Shown one piece after another: positions 1 through 6,399 of a DNA stretch of 7,438 bases. Source of the stretch: an uncultured Eubacteriales bacterium (GTDB lineage Bacteria; Bacillota; Clostridia; Oscillospirales; Ruminococcaceae); the NCBI GenBank assembly GCA_900318545.1, contig ONLC01000105.1, positions 1 to 7,438 of the forward strand, in the 5' to 3' direction. Both the position numbers and the translations under genes were made by a program. The notes under the pieces are model-generated. The model was not told where the DNA came from. It was given only the letters and a program-made list of their open reading frames with translations, and did no database searches. Within the stretch, counting starts at the first letter, position 1. Each line of letters begins with the position of its first letter.

Positions 1-31
1 TAACGCATACTGCGATAGTTTTTCTTTTCAT
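1..31 (-). CDS. 5' end of a divergent gene, product unknown (partial)
   Basis: Only the first 10 codons are inside the window, reading MKRKTIAVCV on the minus strand from the ATG at 31-29. The start is well supported: an AAAGGAGG-type ribosome binding site lies just upstream (complement of about 36-46) and a strong promoter lies further up (complement of 77-105). The basic start followed by hydrophobic residues could be the beginning of a signal peptide or the first beta strand of a Rossmann-like or periplasmic-binding-type fold. Ten residues cannot decide this, so no function is given. The gene is transcribed away from hflX. Confidence 0.7.
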   Translation of the reverse strand, partial: MKRKTIAVCV

Positions 32-76
32 GCTGCCCCTCCTTTGAAAAGATATTAAACCTATACATTCACTGAT

Positions 77-105
77 ATTATAACACCAATGTTAAATAAT
101 TGCAA
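77..105 (-). promoter_or_regulatory. Sigma-A promoter of the divergent minus-strand gene
   Basis: Read on the minus strand: -35 TTGCAA (105-100), a 17-base spacer, then -10 TATAAT (82-77), preceded by TG at the extended -10 position. Transcription would start near 70, giving a leader of about 40 bases before the ATG at 31. The match to consensus and the ideal spacing make this a strong call from sequence alone. Confidence 0.8.
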
Positions 106-178
106 GTGTTTTGTATAATGTTTTTATTTTTAACTAAAGATAGTTGATAGTTTTGTGCAATTCCGTAATATAGCAGCT

Positions 179-207
179 TTGACAAAGCCTTCAAAGTATG
201 ATATAAT
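179..207 (+). promoter_or_regulatory. Sigma-A promoter of hflX
   Basis: Perfect -35 TTGACA (179-184), a 17-base spacer and perfect -10 TATAAT (202-207), with TG in the extended -10 position (199-200). The predicted transcription start is near 213-215, about 24 bases before the chosen hflX start. It lies back to back with the minus-strand promoter at 77-105. The roughly 70 bases between the two are A/T-rich, and I recognise no operator there. Confidence 0.9.
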
Positions 208-237
208 GACTTAGATTTTATGTTCTTTGGAGGTATT

Positions 238-1512
238 ATGGCACAGCTTCATGATAATACAGTAAGAAAAGACCGTGTGCTGATGGCAGCGGTAGATACA
301 GGAGCTTATGATATTCAGGCATCGCTTGATGAGCTGGAGGAGCTTGTCCTCACAGCTGACGGTGAGCCTGTGATAAGAGTCGTGCAGAAGCGGCCGTCTT
401 ATGATAAGGCTACCTGCATCGGTTCGGGCAGGCTTGAAGAGATAGCGGAGCTTTGTAAAACTCACGAGATCGACCGTGTAGTTTTTGACTGCGAGCTTAC
501 AGCCACCCAGATCAGAAACATTGAGGACGTCTGCGGTGTGTTCACTATCGACCGCACTATGCTTATCCTTGACATTTTTGCGGCTCATGCAAAAACACAT
601 GAGGGTAGATTGCAGGTAGAGATAGCACAGAACAAGTACAGACTCCCCAGACTTGCAGGAATGGGACTTGATCTGTCCCGACTGGGCGGCGGAATAGGAA
701 CGAGAGGCCCCGGTGAGACCAAGCTGGAAACTGATAAGCGTCATATAAGAGCAAGGATAGCGGCTCTGACGGAGGAGCTTCGTGAGATAGAAAAACGCCG
801 TGATCTTATGAGGAAAAGACGTAAAAAGGACGGTGTTCTCACTGCGGCAATAGTTGGCTATACCAATGCAGGAAAATCAACACTGCTGAATGCACTTACA
901 GAAGCAGGCGTTTTGTCCGAGGATAAGCTTTTTGCAACCTTAGAGACTACCTCACGCTCCATTGAGCTCCCTGACGGCAGGTCTGTAATGCTTATTGATA
1001 CAGTAGGCTTTATAAGCAGGCTTCCTCATCATCTGGTAGAGGCATTCAAATCAACACTTGAAGAGGCGACTCAGGCTGATGTTATTATCCATGTTGTAGA
1101 TGCATCAAACCCCTCTTGTGAGGAGCAGGCAGCAGTCACAAGAAAGCTTCTTAGTGAGCTTGGCTGTGACGGAATACCTGTAGTAACAGTTTTCAATAAG
1201 TGTGATAAGATAGCTTATGCAGACTCTCTTGAAGCTGACAAGGAAGAGCTTGAGGTGCTTATCTCTGCAAAGACGGGAAAGGGCCTTGACGAAATGCTTG
1301 AAGCTGTAGCAAGGGCACTTCCTGATTCCTGCGTGAGATGCAGACTGATTATGCCGTTTGACAAGGCTGGGCTGCTGAATACGATAAGGATAGACGGCAA
1401 GGTCTTCTCTGAGGAATACACCGCCGAGGGCATTGCAGTTGATGCTCTGGTAGATAAAAAGATATTCTACATGGTAGAGGAATATAAAGTAAATAGTGTT
1501 AACAATTTGTAA
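238..1512 (+). CDS. hflX: Ribosome-associated GTPase HflX
   Basis: A 424-residue protein of normal length for HflX, a GTPase of the Obg-HflX group that binds the 50S subunit and, in studied bacteria, splits stalled or hibernating ribosomes. The N-terminal HflX domain spans about residues 20-125. The family signature GTRGPGETKLETDKR is at 154-168, followed by a basic helical segment (about 168-200). The G domain carries G1 GYTNAGKS (207-214), G3 DTVGF (254-258), G4 NKCD (320-323) and G5 SAKTG (343-347). The start is the ATG at 238, which has GGAGG at 229-233. An in-frame ATG at 220 would place that ribosome binding site inside the gene and leave a leader of only about 6 bases, so it is rejected. 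The gene has its own consensus promoter. No hairpin terminator follows, so transcripts may run on into the aroF leader. Confidence 0.96.
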   Translation: MAQLHDNTVRKDRVLMAAVDTGAYDIQASLDELEELVLTADGEPVIRVVQKRPSYDKATCIGSGRLEEIAELCKTHEIDRVVFDCELTATQIRNIEDVCGVFTIDRTMLILDIFAAHAKTHEGRLQVEIAQNKYRLPRLAGMGLDLSRLGGGIGTRGPGETKLETDKRHIRARIAALTEELREIEKRRDLMRKRRKKDGVLTAAIVGYTNAGKSTLLNALTEAGVLSEDKLFATLETTSRSIELPDGRSVMLIDTVGFISRLPHHLVEAFKSTLEEATQADVIIHVVDASNPSCEEQAAVTRKLLSELGCDGIPVVTVFNKCDKIAYADSLEADKEELEVLISAKTGKGLDEMLEAVARALPDSCVRCRLIMPFDKAGLLNTIRIDGKVFSEEYTAEGIAVDALVDKKIFYMVEEYKVNSVNNL

Positions 1513-1529
1513 AAACAGAATAATACTTC

Positions 1530-1558
1530 TTGACTTTATCCTAGTAAAGACGTATACT
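1530..1558 (+). promoter_or_regulatory. Sigma-A promoter for the leader ORF and aroF
   Basis: -35 TTGACT (1530-1535), a 17-base spacer and -10 TATACT (1553-1558). The predicted start is near 1565, giving a leader RNA of about 240 bases up to the terminator before aroF. It begins just after the hflX stop, so it separates the aro cluster from hflX. A small hairpin (CTGAT 1575-1579 with ATCAG 1585-1589) lies in the 5' untranslated part close to the leader ORF ribosome binding site. Confidence 0.75.
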
Positions 1559-1605
1559 ATGTTTGTCAGTTAAGCTGATATAACATCAGGAAAGGAAAAA
1601 CAGAA

Positions 1606-1734
1606 ATGTTTCAGATAACTCTTACAGCAGTCTTTACATATTTCTTTTTTAGCTTGAGCTTCTTTTTTGGCTTCGAGCGTTTTTGGCGTACTGTGAAGGC
1701 TGAGGACAAGGGTTTATTGGGAAAAGGTCTGTAA
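1606..1734 (+). CDS. Phe-rich 42-residue small ORF, probable attenuator leader peptide of aroF
   Basis: An ATG at 1606 with an AGGAAAGGA ribosome binding site (1588-1596) opens a 42-codon frame ending in TAA at 1732-1734. Ten residues are Phe (2, 10, 13-15, 19-21, 23, 26), with Tyr12 and Trp27. The core YFFFSLSFFFGF (12-23) strongly resembles the Phe runs of the E. coli PheA leader peptide. It has its own promoter and is followed after 23 bases by a terminator that directly precedes aroF. I infer a leader peptide whose translation senses charged tRNA-Phe and controls transcription into the DAHP synthase gene. The alternative is a real one-pass membrane microprotein: residues 2-23 are hydrophobic and are followed by the polar tail ERFWRTVKAEDKGLLGKGL. 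The RNA pairings around it favour the leader reading. I know of no named family for this peptide. Confidence 0.72.
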   Translation: MFQITLTAVFTYFFFSLSFFFGFERFWRTVKAEDKGLLGKGL

Positions 1735-1806
1735 AATCCTTAATACCGTAAATTTTAAGCCGCGGCTTTCATTTCAGAGATGAAAACTGCGGCTCATTTT
1801 ATTTTT
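1669..1806 (+). promoter_or_regulatory. Attenuator RNA with competing terminator and antiterminator, upstream of aroF
   Basis: Four segments can be drawn by hand. Segment 1 (1669-1675) overlaps the second Phe codon cluster and pairs with segment 2 (1694-1701) with one bulged G at 1699. Segment 2 extended (1693-1705) can instead pair with segment 3 (1760-1772): 12 base pairs including three G-U pairs, with one A-G mismatch at 1703/1762. Segment 3 (1758-1772) pairs with segment 4 (1780-1794) to make the terminator. A ribosome held at Phe codons 19-23 (1660-1674) would cover segment 1, free segment 2 and block the terminator. A ribosome that reaches the stop codon would let the terminator form. 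The pairings are seen in the sequence; the regulatory behaviour is inference from trp/phe-type attenuation. Confidence 0.65.
1758..1806 (+). terminator. Rho-independent terminator before aroF (attenuator)
   Basis: Stem of 14 base pairs between 1758-1772 and 1780-1794 with one G-U pair and one C-A mismatch (1766/1786), a 7-base loop (1773-1779) and a T-rich tail at 1797-1806. The lower stem is G/C rich. The T tract ends right at the GGAGG (1807-1811) of aroF, so this stem lies in the aroF leader and does not simply close a finished operon. That placement is the hallmark of an attenuator. Confidence 0.85.
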
Positions 1807-1819
1807 GGAGGTAATATCA

Positions 1820-2842
1820 ATGATCATCGTACTGAAAAACCATACTAGTGAGCAGGAAGTCAACGAGCTTATGAGCTGGCTCTCCCGGTTTAATGTATCT
1901 ACAAATCTTGTGCAGGGCGTACATTCTAACATTATCGGTCTTATAGGAGATACAACGCATGTTGATATCGAGGCTGTTCAGGCTAAAGAGTGTGTAGAGA
2001 GCGTTCAGCGAGTACAGGAGCCTTACAAGAATGCAAACAGAAAGTTCCACCCCGATGATACTGTAATTGATGTCAGGGGCAGAATAATCGGCGGAGGTAA
2101 AACTCAGGTGATGGCAGGACCCTGCTCAGTCGAGACTGAGGAGCAGATCATCACTACTGCGATAGCTGTCAAGCAGGCAGGAGCAACAATGTTAAGAGGC
2201 GGTGCTTTCAAGCCGAGAACCTCGCCATATTCATTCCAGGGTCTTGGCAAGGAGGGTATAGACCTTCTATTGCAAGCAAGAAAGGTAACAGGTCTTCCGA
2301 TAGTCACTGAGATCATGGACGTAAGCGACCTTGACCTTTTTGCAGATATTGATGTGGTGCAGGTGGGTGCAAGAAATATGCAGAACTTCACTCTTCTTAA
2401 AGAGCTTGGAAGATGCGATAAGCCCGTACTGCTCAAAAGAGGACTTTCGGGAACCTTACAGGAGCTGCTTATGTCGGCTGAGTACATTATGTCTGAGGGC
2501 AATCAGAAGGTAATTCTCTGTGAGAGAGGTATCAGAACTTTTGAGCCTGCAATGAGAAACACCCTTGACCTTGCGGCTGTGCCTCTGCTTAAGCAGAAAA
2601 CACATCTTCCTATCGCAGTTGATCCCAGCCACGCTACAGGTATAGTATCACTTATTGAACCTTGTGCTCTCGGAGCTGTTGCAGTGGGTGCTGATGCACT
2701 GGAGATAGAGGTCCATAACGACCCGAAAAACGCATGGAGTGACGGTGCTCAGCAGCTTACACCTCCGAAATTTGCTGAGGTTATGAAGAAAATCAAGGCT
2801 CTGGCAGAATTCATGGGTAAGCCCGTTGATGATGCACAATAG
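1820..2842 (+). CDS. aroF: 3-deoxy-7-phosphoheptulonate (DAHP) synthase, type I-beta with N-terminal regulatory domain
   Basis: Catalyses the first step of the shikimate pathway, condensing phosphoenolpyruvate with erythrose 4-phosphate. The 340-residue protein has the Thermotoga-like layout: a ferredoxin-like domain (about 1-68), known in relatives to mediate feedback inhibition by Tyr or Phe, then the TIM-barrel catalytic domain. Motifs seen are GPCSVE (100-105), RGGAFKPRTSPYSFQG, QVGARNMQNF, LLKRG, CERGIRTFE and DPSHATG (268-274). Likely metal ligands are Cys102, His271, Glu297 and Asp308, all present. The start is ATG 1820, with GGAGG at 1807-1811 and an 8-base spacer. A TTG at 1805 overlaps that ribosome binding site and is rejected. 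It is the first enzyme gene of the aro cluster and sits directly behind the attenuator, which fits control at the committed step. No terminator follows. Confidence 0.96.
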   Translation: MIIVLKNHTSEQEVNELMSWLSRFNVSTNLVQGVHSNIIGLIGDTTHVDIEAVQAKECVESVQRVQEPYKNANRKFHPDDTVIDVRGRIIGGGKTQVMAGPCSVETEEQIITTAIAVKQAGATMLRGGAFKPRTSPYSFQGLGKEGIDLLLQARKVTGLPIVTEIMDVSDLDLFADIDVVQVGARNMQNFTLLKELGRCDKPVLLKRGLSGTLQELLMSAEYIMSEGNQKVILCERGIRTFEPAMRNTLDLAAVPLLKQKTHLPIAVDPSHATGIVSLIEPCALGAVAVGADALEIEVHNDPKNAWSDGAQQLTPPKFAEVMKKIKALAEFMGKPVDDAQ

Positions 2843-2846
2843 GTTA

Positions 2847-2875
2847 TTTACAAATGATAACAATTATGCTATAAT
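2847..2875 (+). promoter_or_regulatory. Internal promoter before aroB
   Basis: -35 TTTACA (2847-2852), a 17-base spacer and perfect -10 TATAAT (2870-2875) with TG in the extended -10 position (2867-2868). It lies in the 62-base gap after aroF and would start a transcript near 2882, about 23 bases before aroB. It would give aroB and later genes expression independent of the aroF attenuator. Confidence 0.75.
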
Positions 2876-2904
2876 ATAAAAAGCAAATTGAAACAGGTGA
2901 TATT

Positions 2905-4014
2905 ATGGTATTTAACTGTCAGCTTAAAAAGGTCGTTGACGATTCCTATGAGATAGAAATAGGAATCGGTCTTGAAGCTCGGCTAATAGATGATCTGAAG
3001 AGCGGTCTTGTCGGAAAGCTCAGCCGTTTTGCAGTGGTTACGGACTCTAATGTAAGACCCTTATATGCTGATAAGATAGACTCTATGCTCAAAGAAGCAG
3101 GCTTTATCTCGAACATTATCGAGTTTCCTGCAGGAGAGAAATCAAAGACCAGAGCTGTCAAAGAGTATGTCGAGGATAAGATGCTGGAGCTTGGCTACAG
3201 GCGTGACTGCTGTGTGATAGCTGTAGGAGGCGGTGTTGTCTCTGACCTTGCAGGCTTTACGGCAGGTACTTTTGGCAGGGGAGTTCCGTTTATAAACTAC
3301 ACAACAACACTTCTTGCGGCAGCTGATGCCTCCATCGGCGGAAAAACTGCGGTGGATACTCCGCTTGCGACCAATCTTATCGGTCTTTTTAACCAGCCGA
3401 AGAAGGTTTATATTGACCTTTCTGCGTGGAAAACCCTTGAAAAGAGAGAGCTTATCAGCGGTCTTGCTGAAACAATAAAGCACGGCTGCCTTGGAGATAA
3501 GGAGCTCTTTGAGTACTTAGAGGAGAACATCGAAAAGGTATTTGATATAGACCCTGAGGTATGCCGCTATATTTCGGAGCATAACTGTTCGGTAAAATAT
3601 AAGGTTGTTATGCAGGACGAGCGTGAATCGGGCCTCAGGGAAATACTGAATCTCGGTCACACAGTCGGGAGAGCAGTCGAGACAGTGTCTGACTACAGGC
3701 TCACTCACGGAGAGGCTGTTTCTATCGGGCTTATCGCACAGGCAAAACTCGGAAAGAAGCTTGGGTATATCAGTCATGAGAATGTTCAGAGGGTGACCAA
3801 GCTTTGTGAAAGAGCAGGCCTGCCTGTAGCTATTCCCGATTACATCGACCGTGAAGTACTTATCAAAAAGCTTTACACAGATAAAAAGGTCAGAGACGGT
3901 AAGCTCAGATTTGTTTTCCAGAAGGAGATCGGAGAAATGGTCTGCTTTGGAGAGAACAGCTATGGCTTGGAGATAGCCGAAGAGCAGATAGCAGAGATCA
4001 TCAAGGAAATGTAG
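2905..4014 (+). CDS. aroB: 3-dehydroquinate synthase
   Basis: Converts DAHP to 3-dehydroquinate using NAD and a divalent metal, the second step of the pathway. The 369-residue length is normal. The NAD-binding half shows VGGGVVSDLAGF (107-118) and the TTLLAAADASIGGKTAVD segment, which is the family's TTLLAxxDSSVGGKT motif with changes. The metal-binding half shows Glu189 in LAETIKHG, His252 in LNLGHTVGRAVE and His268 in THGEAV, matching the usual Glu-His-His metal triad. The start is ATG 2905 with a modest AGGTG ribosome binding site at 2895-2899. It follows aroF by 62 bases, in which a promoter can be seen, and ends 8 bases before aroA. Confidence 0.96.
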   Translation: MVFNCQLKKVVDDSYEIEIGIGLEARLIDDLKSGLVGKLSRFAVVTDSNVRPLYADKIDSMLKEAGFISNIIEFPAGEKSKTRAVKEYVEDKMLELGYRRDCCVIAVGGGVVSDLAGFTAGTFGRGVPFINYTTTLLAAADASIGGKTAVDTPLATNLIGLFNQPKKVYIDLSAWKTLEKRELISGLAETIKHGCLGDKELFEYLEENIEKVFDIDPEVCRYISEHNCSVKYKVVMQDERESGLREILNLGHTVGRAVETVSDYRLTHGEAVSIGLIAQAKLGKKLGYISHENVQRVTKLCERAGLPVAIPDYIDREVLIKKLYTDKKVRDGKLRFVFQKEIGEMVCFGENSYGLEIAEEQIAEIIKEM

Positions 4015-4022
4015 GTTTTTAT

Positions 4023-5252
4023 ATGGATATAAGGATAAGCCCGAGAAAGCTTCACGGAAAAGTAATTGTACCGCCCTCGAAGAGTCAGGCACACAGAATG
4101 ATAATTGCAGCAGCACTTGCAGACGGTGAATCGAAGATAGATAATCTGTCAATGTCTAAGGATATAACTGCAACTATCGATTGTATGAGAGCTCTTGGTG
4201 CTGAAATAAGTGTAGAGGGCAGCTCTGCTGTAATCAGGGGCATTGAGAATGTTCCCGAAAAAGCTGTGCTTGACTGCTGTGAAAGCGGCTCGACCCTGAG
4301 GTTTCTTATTCCTGTAGCCTGTGCTCTGGGAGTAAAGGCAACCTTTTTAGGGCAGGGCAATCTTCCGAACAGACCTATAACCCCATACCTTGAGGAGCTC
4401 CCGAAGCACGGTATAACCTTTGATTATAACGGTACTATGCCGTTTTCTGTATCGGGAAAGCTGACAGGAGGAAAGTTCTATGTTGACGGAGGGATATCCT
4501 CGCAGTTTATAACAGGTCTGCTGTTCGGACTGTCTGTTCTGGACGATGACAGCGAGGTAATACTTACATCGCATCTTGAATCAAAGCCCTATGTTGATAT
4601 TACAGTAGGCACGCTTTCGGATTTCGGCTGTAAGGTCACCGATACAGAAACAGGATATTTGATAGCAGACTCAAAAGCGTTAAAGCCCTATAGCGGCAGC
4701 GTTGAGGGTGATTATTCACAGGCTGCGTTCTTTCTGGCAGCGAATTTGCTGGGCTCTGATGTAGAAATTTGCGGTCTAAATGTAAATTCTTTTCAGGGAG
4801 ACAAAAAAATTGTTGAAATCTTCTCACAAATGGTGTATAATAGAAGAAATGGGCTGAATACCTTTCAGCTTGATTGTTCAGATATCCCCGATCTGGTGCC
4901 TGCTCTGTCGATAGCAGCTGCTTTTGCTGACGGTGAAAGCCGTATCTATAACGCTGCCAGACTCCGTATAAAAGAAAGCGACAGGATAGCTTCGTGTGTG
5001 TCACTGGTGAGGGCACTCGGAGGATATGCAGAGGAGACCGAAGACGGTCTTATCATAAAGGGAAAGGCTTTTCTTGAAGGCGGAACGGTCGATACGTTCA
5101 ATGATCATCGCATAGCTATGGCTGCCGCAGTGGCATCTGTTGACTGTAAAGGTGATGTGCTTGTCAAAGATGCAGAATGCGTTACAAAGTCTTATCCCGA
5201 CTTCTGGGAAGTGTTTGCATCTCTCGGCGGCGAAACCGAGAAGCTGATCTGA
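4023..5252 (+). CDS. aroA: 3-phosphoshikimate 1-carboxyvinyltransferase (EPSP synthase)
   Basis: Joins phosphoenolpyruvate to shikimate 3-phosphate to give EPSP. At 409 residues it is slightly short for the family but complete. Active-site motifs in order: PPSKSQAHR (17-25; Lys20, Ser21, Arg25), ESGSTLRF (87-94), LPNRPITPYLEEL, GDYSQAAFFL (from about 229), DIPDLVP (287-293), KESDRI (317-322), DHRIAMAAA (361-369) and TKSYPDFW (388-395). All the residues expected to bind substrate are present. In the glyphosate-contact loop the residue after the conserved Arg is Phe94, where the E. coli enzyme has Pro101. ATG 4023 lies 8 bases after the aroB stop, with only a weak AGG overlapping the end of aroB, suggesting translational coupling. 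A promoter-like sequence lies inside the gene at 4813-4841. Confidence 0.95.
   Translation: MDIRISPRKLHGKVIVPPSKSQAHRMIIAAALADGESKIDNLSMSKDITATIDCMRALGAEISVEGSSAVIRGIENVPEKAVLDCCESGSTLRFLIPVACALGVKATFLGQGNLPNRPITPYLEELPKHGITFDYNGTMPFSVSGKLTGGKFYVDGGISSQFITGLLFGLSVLDDDSEVILTSHLESKPYVDITVGTLSDFGCKVTDTETGYLIADSKALKPYSGSVEGDYSQAAFFLAANLLGSDVEICGLNVNSFQGDKKIVEIFSQMVYNRRNGLNTFQLDCSDIPDLVPALSIAAAFADGESRIYNAARLRIKESDRIASCVSLVRALGGYAEETEDGLIIKGKAFLEGGTVDTFNDHRIAMAAAVASVDCKGDVLVKDAECVTKSYPDFWEVFASLGGETEKLI
4813..4841 (+). promoter_or_regulatory. Possible internal promoter within aroA
   Basis: -35 TTGAAA (4813-4818), exactly 17 bases, then perfect -10 TATAAT (4836-4841), in a locally A/T-rich stretch of the coding region (codons about 264-273). 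If used, it would start transcription near 4848 and feed aroC and the DUF4364 gene. Good matches also occur by chance in coding DNA, so this is tentative. Confidence 0.4.
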
Positions 5253-5292
5253 ACTGTCACATAACATATCCGTGAGAATTGGAGGAAACGCA

Positions 5293-6384
5293 ATGTCGTC
5301 AACATGGAGAAATAATATTACATTTACTATTTTTGGAGAAAGTCACGGAAAGGCTATAGGTGTATGTGTAGACGATCTGCCTGCAGGTGAGTCTATAGAT
5401 ATGGACAAGGTGTATGAGTTTATGGCAAGAAGGGCACCTAAGAAGAATTCTACTTCTACACAGAGAAGAGAGAGCGACCATCCGACTATAGTATCGGGCT
5501 ATTATAACGGAAAGACGACAGGTACACCTCTGTGTGCATTTATTCCGAATACGGATCAGCACTCTAATGATTATTCAAATCTTTCCAAGCTTGCAAGACC
5601 CGGTCATGCTGATTATACGGGAGCCCTCAGATACAGAGGCTTCAACGATTTCAGAGGCGGCGGACATTTCTCGGGAAGACTCACAGCACCGCTTTGCTTT
5701 GCAGGAGCTATAGCGGGTCAGATACTTGAAAAGAGGGGCATTTATGTAGGTGCTCATATAGCGGAGATACATGGCATTCAGGATAAGAATTTTGATCCTA
5801 TCAACACCGATAAGGATACTATCCGAGAGGTAAGGTCTAAGGATTTTCCTGTTATTATTGATGTTCAGGGGAATGAAATGGTCAAGGAAATAGACCGAGC
5901 AAGAAAGGATAAGGACAGTGTCGGCGGTATTATTGAGTGTATCGCTATCAATGTACCTGCCGGTATAGGCTCTCCTATGTTCGACGGACTTGAAAACTCG
6001 ATAGCTCAGCTTGTTTTCGGAATCCCTGCTGTTAAGGGTATTGAGTTCGGCGCAGGCTTTGATACTGCTCTTATGCTTGGTTCTGAGAATAATGATGAGT
6101 TCTATGTAAATGATCTCGGTCATGTTGTGACAAGGACAAATAATCACGGCGGAATTCTGGGTGGAATTTCATCGGGTATGCCGATAACTATGAGAGTTGC
6201 TTTTAAGCCGACTCCATCTATTGCAAAGCCTCAGGAGACCGTTGACTATTCAGCTATGAAGAATGAAACTCTGGAGATCAAGGGCAGGCATGACCCCTGC
6301 GTTGTTCCGAGAGCGGTTCCGTGTGTTGAAGCGGCAGTAAATATTGCTCTGCTCAATCACATGATCGATTATCCAAATTTCTGA
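5293..6384 (+). CDS. aroC: Chorismate synthase
   Basis: Makes chorismate, the branch point for Phe, Tyr, Trp and other aromatics, from EPSP by a trans-elimination that needs reduced FMN. The 363-residue protein has normal family length. It carries the N-terminal signature FGESHGKAIGV (14-24, with His18), the FRGGGHFSGR region, the GGISSGMPI segment and the C-terminal signature GRHDPCVVPRAVPCVEAA (331-348, with His333). The start is ATG 5293 with GGAGG at 5281-5285 and a 7-base spacer. A GTG at 5272 lies upstream of that ribosome binding site and is rejected. The gene follows aroA by 40 bases with no terminator and runs into the DUF4364 gene with a gap of 15 bases, so the three are likely co-transcribed. 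Confidence 0.97.
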   Translation: MSSTWRNNITFTIFGESHGKAIGVCVDDLPAGESIDMDKVYEFMARRAPKKNSTSTQRRESDHPTIVSGYYNGKTTGTPLCAFIPNTDQHSNDYSNLSKLARPGHADYTGALRYRGFNDFRGGGHFSGRLTAPLCFAGAIAGQILEKRGIYVGAHIAEIHGIQDKNFDPINTDKDTIREVRSKDFPVIIDVQGNEMVKEIDRARKDKDSVGGIIECIAINVPAGIGSPMFDGLENSIAQLVFGIPAVKGIEFGAGFDTALMLGSENNDEFYVNDLGHVVTRTNNHGGILGGISSGMPITMRVAFKPTPSIAKPQETVDYSAMKNETLEIKGRHDPCVVPRAVPCVEAAVNIALLNHMIDYPNF

Positions 6385-6399
6385 TTCGGAGGGTTGACT

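Noticed and set aside
114..119. Forward TATAAT at 114-119 as a second hflX promoter
   Set aside because: The base block 17 bases upstream (GTTAAA) is a poor -35, and the perfect promoter at 179-207 already serves hflX.
220..237. Upstream in-frame ATG at 220 as the start of hflX
   Set aside because: It would leave about 6 bases of leader after the predicted transcription start and no ribosome binding site, while GGAGG at 229-233 points to the ATG at 238.
1757..1768. Perfect 12-base palindrome AAGCCGCGGCTT as a protein operator
   Set aside because: It is fully accounted for as the 5' arm of the terminator/antiterminator; no second copy is seen near any promoter in the window.
1740..1811. T-box riboswitch before aroF, suggested by CCGCGG next to a terminator
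   Set aside because: The conserved T-box core (GGTGGNACCGCG) and the long Stem I are absent, and the leader is too short. The translated Phe-rich ORF explains the region better.
3517..4152. Long open frame of 211 codons on the minus strand over aroB and aroA
   Set aside because: It is antisense to two clearly coding genes, crosses their junction, lacks a ribosome binding site and resembles no known protein. The same holds for the other long antisense frames (211-744, 5575-6147, 6250-6810).
1818..5110. Shared 13-mer TCAATGATCATCG at the aroF start (about 1817) and near the aroA end (about 5098)
   Set aside because: The second copy encodes the conserved DHR motif of EPSP synthase and the first the start of AroF; a chance match built on the TGATCA palindrome is enough to explain it.
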